NCBI GenBank assembly: GCA_033809415.1
Contig: JAPXLT010000311.1
Location: 1-5,478, forward strand
Source: JAQVUB01 sp033809415
GTDB taxonomy: Bacteria; Verrucomicrobiota; Lentisphaeria; Oligosphaerales; Oligosphaeraceae
DNA: 5,478 bases
Reading direction: 5' to 3'
Of the stretch, positions 1 to 4,837 are shown piece by piece. Position numbers and translations under genes: made by a program. The stretch's first letter is position 1. Every line of letters starts with the position of its first letter. Below the pieces are notes generated by a model that saw nothing but the letters and a program-made list of their open reading frames with translations, did not search any database and had not been told where the DNA came from.

Positions 1-45
1 CAGGGACTTGAAGTTCACGATTTCTTCAAGGAATTGGACAAATGA
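1..45 (+). CDS. possible C-terminal end of an upstream gene (partial)
   Basis: Frame 1 is open from the window edge and reads QGLEVHDFFKELDK before a TGA at 43-45. The residues look like an ordinary amphipathic C-terminal helix. The stretch is too short to assign a family, and frame 2 is also open, to 88, so the frame choice is uncertain. No convincing terminator follows; a 4-bp CGCT/AGCG hairpin at 68-79 has no T tract. If real, this gene is on the same strand as the trp operon but is separated from it by about 450 bp of repeat-rich DNA, so co-transcription is doubtful. Confidence 0.3.
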   Translation, partial: QGLEVHDFFKELDK

Positions 46-98
46 CCTGGCTCGTCAAGGCGACAACCGCTTTCAAGCGCGAGTATAAATTGATGCAA

Positions 99-418
99 AC
101 GCAAGAATTTTTTAACCACGAACCACACGAACAGACACGAAAATTTTTTATAGGGTTGTTGCTCAGACGGATGGGATGGCATGCGGTTTAAAAAGTAGCG
201 CAACCGTCCCGGTTGTGATTGATGTTTGTCCTCCCACGTTCGAATGCTCCCATGTGCAAGAGCAGGATGCGGATCGGGCGGAGAAAAAAGACGGAAATTG
301 GCGATAGAATTTCTGAGTGTTACAATCAGCACACCACCCAACTCTAAAAAAGTTCGTGCTTTTTCGTGCCTTTCGTGGTTAGAAAAGAATTTCTTGCCTA
401 CCCGGGTTCACTGACGCC
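99..418. repeat. large imperfect inverted repeat with CACGAA arms (element 1)
   Basis: The left arm (about 99-152) holds GCAAGAATTT, then AACCACGAA and three CACGAA motifs at 117, 126 and 136. The right arm (about 344-418) holds the mirror image: TTCGTG at 353, 363 and 372, then GTGGTT and GAATTTCTTGCC. The motif spacing is 9 and 10 bp on the left and 10 and 9 bp on the right. The right end carries an outer segment, ACCCGGGTTCACTGACGCC at 400-418, that the left arm lacks. Its complement matches the left end of the repeat at 2200-2380, so the two elements belong to one family. About 190 bp of unrelated sequence separates the arms and includes a small hairpin at 199-217. Open frames crossing the element look like translated repeat, not genes. 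This element fills most of the gene-free stretch 46-491. Its mobility and function are unknown. Confidence 0.65.
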
Positions 419-455
419 GTACAATTTCGTGTGTTAATTTTTTTTCAAAATTCAT

Positions 456-489
456 TTGCATGATTATTTTTGGCGTGTTACAGTATTAT
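456..489 (+). promoter_or_regulatory. candidate trp operon promoter (weak match)
   Basis: The AT-rich stretch 421-491 is the only sensible place for a promoter upstream of the attenuator. A -10-like TATTAT lies at 484-489. The best -35-like hexamer, TTGCAT at 456-461, is 22 bp away, which is too far for a sigma-70 pair; with TACAGT at 479-484 as -10 the spacing is 17 bp, but both hexamers are poor. With TATTAT as -10, transcription would begin near 496. That would exclude the ATG at 492 and leave the leader peptide start at 516. No TrpR-like operator palindrome was recognised. Confidence 0.3.
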
Positions 490-491
490 AT

Positions 492-545
492 ATGAAACAT
501 TTTCAGCACAGCAATATGATGTTTTGGGCTTGGTCTTGGCGATAA
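492..545 (+). CDS. trpL: trp operon leader peptide
   Basis: A 17-codon frame reads MKHFQHSNMMFWAWSWR and stops at TAA 543-545. Three of its last six codons are TGG (525-527, 531-533 and 537-539), alternating with Ala and Ser codons. Such clustering in a tiny frame ahead of trpE is the signature of a control peptide: its role is to stall ribosomes when charged tRNA-Trp is scarce, not to act as a protein. The start could also be the ATG at 516 or 519, giving MMFWAWSWR or MFWAWSWR. None of these starts has a recognisable Shine-Dalgarno site, unlike the structural genes. The stop codon falls in the loop between RNA segments 1 and 2, exactly where the attenuation mechanism needs it. The frame from 516 is secure; the extension to 492 is less so. 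Confidence 0.8.
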   Translation: MKHFQHSNMMFWAWSWR

Positions 546-591
546 TTCCGTCAAGACTGGGTGTTTGCTGTTGTATTTTTTTTCGGTCATG

Positions 592-627
592 ACGGATTAA
601 ACTGAATTGGTTTGATCCGTTTTTTTT
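592..627 (+). terminator. intrinsic terminator 1 of the trp leader
   Basis: ACGGATTAAAC (592-602) pairs with GTTTGATCCGT (610-620), giving 11 bp with one T-G wobble and a 7-nt loop. It is followed at once by an eight-T run (620-627). The first five bases of its 5' arm also pair with 549-553 inside the trp leader, so stem and antiterminator are mutually exclusive. The stem is modest in GC, so termination may be partial. Confidence 0.75.
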
Positions 628-636
628 GTTTCCAGA

Positions 637-678
637 AGCCATACCCGGTTTGAATTTTCCGGGTGTGGCTTTTTTTTT
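637..678 (+). terminator. intrinsic terminator 2 of the trp leader
   Basis: AGCCATACCCGG (637-648) pairs with CCGGGTGTGGCT (659-670), a 12-bp GC-rich stem with one wobble and a 10-nt loop, then T at 670-678 and a further T run at 681-687. It is the stronger of the two leader terminators and lies 35 bp before the trpE start. Its 5' arm is complementary to 557-569, downstream of the leader peptide stop. Confidence 0.85.
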
Positions 679-701
679 CGTTTTTTTCACCATGAATCAT
701 C

Positions 702-706
702 AGGAG
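702..706 (+). promoter_or_regulatory. ribosome binding site of trpE
   Basis: AGGAG lies 6 nt before the ATG at 713. It sits inside the codons that would be read if translation began at the in-frame ATG at 692 or the TTG at 626. It therefore decides the trpE start in favour of 713; the longer readings would also translate through terminator 2. Confidence 0.85.
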
Positions 707-712
707 AGTGCA

Positions 713-2197
713 ATGTTAAAACAGGATTTCAAGGAATTTGAACGTTTGTCCGAGGGGCATGACCTGATTCCGGTCTATGCCGAATGTCTGGCTGACATGG
801 AAACTCCGGTCTCGGTACTGAATCGTTTTGTCGGCGACGAACATGTGCTGCTGCTCGAGAGTGTCGAGGGCGGGGAACGTTTTGGGCGTTATTCGTTCAT
901 CGGTGTCAATCCGCACGGCGTCTTTACCGTCGAACATCAAAAGGCATATTATCAGGAAAACGGGGTGCGCAAGGAGTTACAGCACGATGGCAATCCGCTG
1001 AATGCCTTGCGCCAGGTGCTTGGCGGACGCAAAGTGGCGCCGACACCTGGCCTGCCGCCGCTGTTTGGCGGCGCGCTTGGTTTCATCGGCTATGAGGCAT
1101 CCGCCTACTTTGAAGTGCTCCCGCAACCCAAAACCCAGCCCGACACTCCGGACTGTGTGTTTATGATTACTGACGAAGTTATTGCTTTCGATAATCTTAC
1201 CCATACTCTGAAAGTGATTATCTGTGTGCGCCGCAATGACTATGCCTCGCTGCAGGAAGCGTATACCGATGCGGAACTCCGCGCAGAAGTGCTGGTGAAA
1301 CGCATTCAAGTGCCCGGGCGCTTGCGTCCGGAGCCACATCGCCCACTCGAGATGCCGTTGCTACAAAGCAATATGACGAAAGAAACTTTCTGCAATATGG
1401 TCGAAAAAGGGAAGCAGTACATAAGAGATGGAGAAATCATCCAGATCGTTCTTTCGCAGCGTTTCTCGGCACCAACCGTTTCATCCCCGCTGCAAATCTA
1501 CCGAGCGTTGCGGCTGATCAATCCATCGCCCTATACCTTCTTCCTGAAACTTGGCGGTCTGGTTCTCGCCGGTTCCTCCCCAGAGACCATGGTCAAACTC
1601 GAGAATGGGCGTTCCTCCGTGCGTCCGATTGCCGGCACGCGCAAACGCGGGCATTCCGAGAATGAAGACCGTGCTCTGGCCGATGATTTGCTGAAGGATG
1701 AGAAGGAGCGTGCGGAGCATCTGATGCTGGTCGATCTTGGGCGCAACGACTTGGGACGGACGGCAGTTCCCGGCAGTGTCCAAGTGAAATCCTTCATGAA
1801 TGTTGAACGGTATTCCCATGTGATGCATCTAGTCAGCGATGTCGAAGCCATACTCGATCCGGCGTATGACGCCTGTGACCTGGTACGCACCACTTTCCCC
1901 GCAGGGACTCTCTCCGGCGCACCAAAAATCCGGGCGATGGAATTGATTCATGAGTTAGAACCGGACCCTCGCGGTGTTTACGGTGGCGGTGTGGGATACC
2001 TCAGCTACAATGGCAACCTTGACTTGTGCATCACCATCCGTACCATTGAAATCCGCAATGCAAAGCTTTGCATTCAGGTTGGTGCCGGCATCGTTTACGA
2101 TTCCGTTCCCGAAAAAGAATACGAAGAGACCCTGAACAAGGCCGCTGCCATGTTCAAAGCGGTCAATCTCGCCGCCAATAATTTTCAGATTGCCTAA
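713..2197 (+). CDS. trpE: anthranilate synthase component I (TrpE)
   Basis: This is the chorismate-converting subunit of anthranilate synthase. It uses ammonia delivered by TrpG and commits chorismate to tryptophan. The 494-residue product is of normal length. An N-terminal domain (about 15-160) carries LLES at 47-50, the element that in TrpE enzymes helps bind the feedback inhibitor tryptophan, and the chorismate-binding domain follows (about 220-485). Diagnostic blocks are PSPYTFFLK (271-279, also part of the Trp site in relatives), PIAGTRKRG (305-313), ERAEHLMLVDLGRNDLGR (332-349), FPAGTLSGAPKIRAME (395-410) and GAGIVYDSVPEKEYEET (457-473). The block order and the Trp-site residues favour TrpE over PabB, as do the leader and neighbours. 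The start at 713 has AGGAG 6 nt upstream. The protein contains no tryptophan. Feedback inhibition is inferred; attenuation is supported by the leader upstream. Confidence 0.97.
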   Translation: MLKQDFKEFERLSEGHDLIPVYAECLADMETPVSVLNRFVGDEHVLLLESVEGGERFGRYSFIGVNPHGVFTVEHQKAYYQENGVRKELQHDGNPLNALRQVLGGRKVAPTPGLPPLFGGALGFIGYEASAYFEVLPQPKTQPDTPDCVFMITDEVIAFDNLTHTLKVIICVRRNDYASLQEAYTDAELRAEVLVKRIQVPGRLRPEPHRPLEMPLLQSNMTKETFCNMVEKGKQYIRDGEIIQIVLSQRFSAPTVSSPLQIYRALRLINPSPYTFFLKLGGLVLAGSSPETMVKLENGRSSVRPIAGTRKRGHSENEDRALADDLLKDEKERAEHLMLVDLGRNDLGRTAVPGSVQVKSFMNVERYSHVMHLVSDVEAILDPAYDACDLVRTTFPAGTLSGAPKIRAMELIHELEPDPRGVYGGGVGYLSYNGNLDLCITIRTIEIRNAKLCIQVGAGIVYDSVPEKEYEETLNKAAAMFKAVNLAANNFQIA

Positions 2198-2199
2198 AA

Positions 2200-2380
2200 T
2201 GCGTCAGTAACCTGGGTAAGCGAGGAATTCTTTTTGAACAACGAAAAGCCCGAAAGGACACGAAAAAATTTCATGGAAGTGGCTTTTGCTGCGCGAATAT
2301 GTCGTACTTGCCATGAAATTTTTTCGTGTCCATTAGTGTCTTTCGTTGTAAAAAAACTGTCACCCAGCTTTACTGACGCA
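2200..2380. repeat. inverted repeat between trpE and trpG (element 2)
   Basis: The outer ends are exact inverted copies: TGCGTCAGTAA at 2200-2210 and TTACTGACGCA at 2370-2380. Inside lie CTGGGT/ACCCAG (2212-2217 and 2362-2367), ACAACGAAA/TTTCGTTGT (2238-2246 and 2341-2349), and a perfect 21-bp stem (2256-2276 with 2311-2331) containing the CACGAAAAAATTTC core. The loop is 34 bp (2277-2310). There is no T tract after the stem, so it is not a standard terminator, and no target-site duplication is evident. The left part, GCGTCAGTAACC through GAATTC to 2230, matches the complement of 387-418 in element 1. It occupies nearly all of the 261-bp trpE-trpG gap. Transcripts crossing it would form a long hairpin that could affect stability or the trpE:trpG ratio; this is inference. 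Confidence 0.85.
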
Positions 2381-2458
2381 CTACGCACCTATTCCCCTGC
2401 GCCCTGTACTAAAGAAGACAGATCCCATTACGATTGCCTGAACAAAGGAGAAACAACG

Positions 2459-3049
2459 ATGATCCTAGTACTTGATAATTTTGATTCATTCACCTACAAC
2501 CTCGTGCATATGCTCTACGCTTTGCAGGCGGAAGTCGAAGTCTATCGCAACAACCAGATTACTCCTGATGAGGTGCTGGCTCTGCGTCCGGATGCCATCG
2601 TCCTTTCGCCGGGGCCTGGTCGTCCGGAAAATGCCGGTATTATGCAAGAATTGATTCTGGCTGTGCGTGAGCAAATTCCGATGTTGGGCGTCTGCCTGGG
2701 GCATCAGGCGATCGGGCAGGTCTTTGGTGCCGAAATCGTCTCCGCCAAACAGATCATGCATGGAAAAACCTCGAAAATTTCGCACAACGGGAAAGACCTC
2801 TTTGCAGGTTTGAAAAATGATTTTAAGGCGGTGCGTTATCATTCTCTGGCTTTACGTGAGGAAAGCCTTCCTAAGGAACTGGAAATCACTGCTCGTGCTG
2901 AAGACGGTGAAATCATGGGGATACGCCATCGCGACTTCATGATTCATGGCATCCAGTACCATCCGGAATCCATCCTCACCCCGAATGGCAAACAACAACT
3001 GGCCAATTTTATGCAAATGGTAGACCTGAAACAACGCAAAGGAGCCTGA
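2459..3049 (+). CDS. trpG: anthranilate synthase component II, glutamine amidotransferase (TrpG)
   Basis: This class I (triad) glutamine amidotransferase hydrolyses glutamine and channels ammonia to TrpE. The 196-residue product is a stand-alone GATase domain of usual length, not fused to TrpD. MILVLDNFDSFTYNL (1-15) is the typical N-terminus. PGPG (51-54) supplies the oxyanion region, GVCLGHQ (77-83) holds nucleophile Cys79, and YHPES (167-171) holds His168 and Glu170; HGK (101-103) is also conserved. ATG 2459 is preceded by AAAGGAG (2444-2450) with 8 nt spacing. The frame stays open back to 2234, but that part is translated inverted repeat. The gene could also serve p-aminobenzoate synthesis as a shared PabA, which sequence alone cannot exclude; the operon position favours tryptophan. 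It contains no Trp residues. The gap to trpD is only 4 bp. Confidence 0.96.
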   Translation: MILVLDNFDSFTYNLVHMLYALQAEVEVYRNNQITPDEVLALRPDAIVLSPGPGRPENAGIMQELILAVREQIPMLGVCLGHQAIGQVFGAEIVSAKQIMHGKTSKISHNGKDLFAGLKNDFKAVRYHSLALREESLPKELEITARAEDGEIMGIRHRDFMIHGIQYHPESILTPNGKQQLANFMQMVDLKQRKGA

Positions 3050-3053
3050 TACC

Positions 3054-4070
3054 ATGCTAAAACCGTACCTCGAAAAAGTCCTTTCAGGACAAGATCTGAG
3101 CAATACCGAAATGGATGCTTTGCTCGAATTGCTGACCGGCAACGAAGTCTCTTTTGCCCAGGCTGGCGCCATCTTAACCGCCTTGCGCATGAAAGGCGAA
3201 AGTGTCAGCGAACTGATTGGCGGCGCACAGATGTTGCGCCGCAATGGCACGTTTATTGATTGCGGCGGACGGGAAGTCGTCGATATCGTCGGCACTGGTG
3301 GCGATGGTGGAATTTCGTTCAATATTTCGACGACCTCGGCGCTTGTTGCCGCTGGAGCGGGTGTAGTCATCGCCAAGCATGGGAACCGTGCCGTTTCCGG
3401 AAAATGCGGTGCAGCTGATGTGCTGGCCGAACTGGGCTTCAACCTCGAAGTCACGCCGGCAGCAATGGAAAACAGCATCTCTGAACATGGCATCGGCTTT
3501 ATGTTTGCGCAAAAACTGCATCCGAAATTTGCCAGGGTTGCACCTCTTCGTCGCGAACTCGGCATCCGCACGATCTTCAATATGTTTGGGCCGCTGTGCA
3601 ATCCGGCCGGTGCGACCCGAATGGTTGTCGGAGTCTTTGATAACCGTCTCACTGAGCTGTTCGCAGGTGCACTTCAGGGACTGGGTGTCAAACATGCGCT
3701 CGTCGTGCATGGTAATGATGGACTCGATGAAATCAGCTGCTGCGATACCACACGGGTTAGCGAACTCAAGGATGGCAGAATCACAAGCTACGAAATCTAT
3801 CCGGAAATGCTGCTGGGGGAAACGTTCGAGCTTTCAGAAATTGCCGGCGGGGATAGTCGGCAGAATGCAGCAATTCTAAAATCGGTTCTCAATGGCGAGG
3901 ACTGTGGCGCCCGCCGGGCAATCGTTTTGCTGAATGCGGCTGCGGCATGCTATGTGGCAGGACTGGCAGACAGTCTGGCAGATGGCATCCACCTTGCCGA
4001 AAAATCCATCGATGAAGGAAAAGCCGCTGAAAAGCTAAGAATTCTCATTCAGGAAAGCAGAACAGCATGA
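3054..4070 (+). CDS. trpD: anthranilate phosphoribosyltransferase (TrpD)
   Basis: This enzyme transfers the 5-phosphoribosyl group from PRPP to anthranilate, giving N-(5-phosphoribosyl)anthranilate in the cytoplasm. The 338-residue product has normal single-domain length. A small helical N-terminal domain (about 1-70) precedes the catalytic domain. Visible motifs are GTGGDG (80-85, pyrophosphate loop), SFNIST (88-93), KHGNRAVSGKCGAAD (108-122), and the anthranilate-site stretch from HPKFARVAPLRRELG (156-170) to FGPLCNPAG (178-186), with Arg167 in the expected position. LDEIS (224-228) supplies the Asp225-Glu226 metal pair. The start has AAAGGAG (3038-3044), which lies inside the end of trpG, so translation is probably coupled. 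The stop overlaps the trpC start as ATGA (4067-4070). No Trp residues and no sign of damage are seen. Confidence 0.97.
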   Translation: MLKPYLEKVLSGQDLSNTEMDALLELLTGNEVSFAQAGAILTALRMKGESVSELIGGAQMLRRNGTFIDCGGREVVDIVGTGGDGGISFNISTTSALVAAGAGVVIAKHGNRAVSGKCGAADVLAELGFNLEVTPAAMENSISEHGIGFMFAQKLHPKFARVAPLRRELGIRTIFNMFGPLCNPAGATRMVVGVFDNRLTELFAGALQGLGVKHALVVHGNDGLDEISCCDTTRVSELKDGRITSYEIYPEMLLGETFELSEIAGGDSRQNAAILKSVLNGEDCGARRAIVLLNAAAACYVAGLADSLADGIHLAEKSIDEGKAAEKLRILIQESRTA

Positions 4071-4837
4071 ATATCCTCGAACAAATCGTCAATGATCTGA
4101 AGCCGGCATTGGAAGAGCGCAAGAAGCTGATTTCGCAGCAGGTGCTACTAACGCAAATCCGGGGGATGCCGGATGCGCCATCCTTTGCAGCAGCATTCCG
4201 TCCGGATCGCATCAACATCATTGCTGAATTGAAAAAGGCGTCCCCGTCAAAGGGGCTTATTCGTCCGGATTTCAATTTTCAAGAATGCGCTGTTGAACTG
4301 GAACGCGCCGGTGCGGCAGCTCTGTCGGTACTGACTGAACGCAACTACTTCCTAGGCAGTCTGGATTATCTGCGGGAGGTGTCCAGCCTGGTGCATATCC
4401 CTTTGCTTTGCAAGGATTTCATTGTTGATCCATACCAGATTTGTGAAGCACGCCTGTATGGCGCATCGGCAATCCTGCTGATCGCTGCACTACTGCCGAA
4501 AACAGAATTGCAAAGACTGGCGGATTTTGCCGCTAGTATCGGCTTGGATGTCCTCGGCGAAGCGCATAATGAAGAAGAACTGAAAGTGCTGCTGGATTGT
4601 GGAATTCGTCTGATTGGAATTAATGCCCGAGACCTGAAAACCTTTGCATGTGATCTGCCAGGCGTAAAAAAACTCCTGAATCAGATTCCGGCAGATCGGA
4701 TCGCCATCGCGGAAAGCGCCATTCGCTCACGCGAGGAACTGCTTTCACTGCGGGACGCCGGCGCAAAAGGCTTTCTGATCGGAGAAACTCTGATGCGCGC
4801 TCCGCATCCCGGCGAGAAACTTAAGGAGCTGCTATGA
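4067..4837 (+). CDS. trpC: indole-3-glycerol phosphate synthase (TrpC)
   Basis: This enzyme closes the indole ring, converting CdRP to indole-3-glycerol phosphate with loss of CO2 and water. The 256-residue (beta/alpha)8 barrel is a monofunctional form, not fused to TrpF as in enterobacteria. By motif comparison with known IGPS enzymes the catalytic residues are all present: Glu54 and Lys56 in AELKKASPSKG (53-63), Lys116 in LLCKDF, Glu165 in LGEAHN, Asn186 in GINARDL, and Glu216-Ser217 in AIAESAI. GFLIGE (235-240) forms part of the phosphate site. The start codon overlaps the trpD stop (ATGA 4067-4070), with a weaker AGGAA at 4051-4055, which suggests translational coupling. The stop in turn overlaps the trpF start (4834-4837). 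No Trp residues. Confidence 0.97.
   Translation: MNILEQIVNDLKPALEERKKLISQQVLLTQIRGMPDAPSFAAAFRPDRINIIAELKKASPSKGLIRPDFNFQECAVELERAGAAALSVLTERNYFLGSLDYLREVSSLVHIPLLCKDFIVDPYQICEARLYGASAILLIAALLPKTELQRLADFAASIGLDVLGEAHNEEELKVLLDCGIRLIGINARDLKTFACDLPGVKKLLNQIPADRIAIAESAIRSREELLSLRDAGAKGFLIGETLMRAPHPGEKLKELL

Larger units (their letters stand above)
516..678 (+). promoter_or_regulatory. ribosome-mediated trp attenuator with two tandem terminators
   Basis: Segment 1 (GTCTTGGCG, 533-541, overlapping the Trp codons) pairs with segment 2 (CGTCAAGAC, 549-557) as a 9-bp stem; the leader stop codon is in the loop. Segment 2 and its flanks have two alternative partners. TCCGTCA (547-553) is complementary to TGACGGA (590-596), the 5' side of terminator 1. 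CTGGGTGTTTGCT (557-569) is complementary, with one internal mismatch/bulge, to AGCCATACCCGG (637-648), the 5' arm of terminator 2. Inferred behaviour: with plentiful Trp the ribosome reaches the stop codon, masks segment 2, and the terminators fold. With little Trp it stalls on TGG codons, segment 1 is covered, and segment 2 is free to disrupt the terminators. The logic is that of the enterobacterial trp leader; the pairings are seen, the regulation is inferred. Confidence 0.82.

Noticed and set aside
15..341. Minus-strand 108-codon open frame across element 1
   Set aside because: It is largely a translation of the inverted repeat arm and its spacer (KKFSCLFVWFVVKKF), with no recognisable domain.
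117..377. CACGAA motif arrays as a CRISPR array
   Set aside because: The units are 9-10 bp and in opposite orientation in the two arms, with no 20-40 bp repeats or regular spacers.
226..414. Plus-strand 62-codon open frame in the spacer of element 1
   Set aside because: Its C-terminal half is repeat arm sequence, there is no clear ribosome binding site, and the protein composition is not gene-like.
576..583. Eight-T run after the 1:2 hairpin as a further terminator
   Set aside because: The hairpin ends at 557, about 19 nt before the T run, too far for intrinsic termination.
626..712. N-terminal extension of TrpE from the TTG at 626 or the ATG at 692
   Set aside because: It reads through terminator 2 or its T tract and has no ribosome binding site; AGGAG at 702-706 fits ATG 713.
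2256..2331. The 21-bp stem between trpE and trpG as an intrinsic terminator
   Set aside because: The loop is 34 nt and no T tract follows; it sits inside a larger inverted repeat and would cut off trpG from trpE.
2234..2458. N-terminal extension of TrpG upstream of ATG 2459
   Set aside because: The extra 75 codons are translated inverted repeat; MILVLDNFDSFTYN at 2459 is the usual TrpG start, with AAAGGAG upstream.
2852..3710. Long minus-strand open frames (2852-3652 and 3174-3710)
   Set aside because: They are antisense to trpG/trpD, whose families and motifs are certain; the antisense products match no recognisable family.
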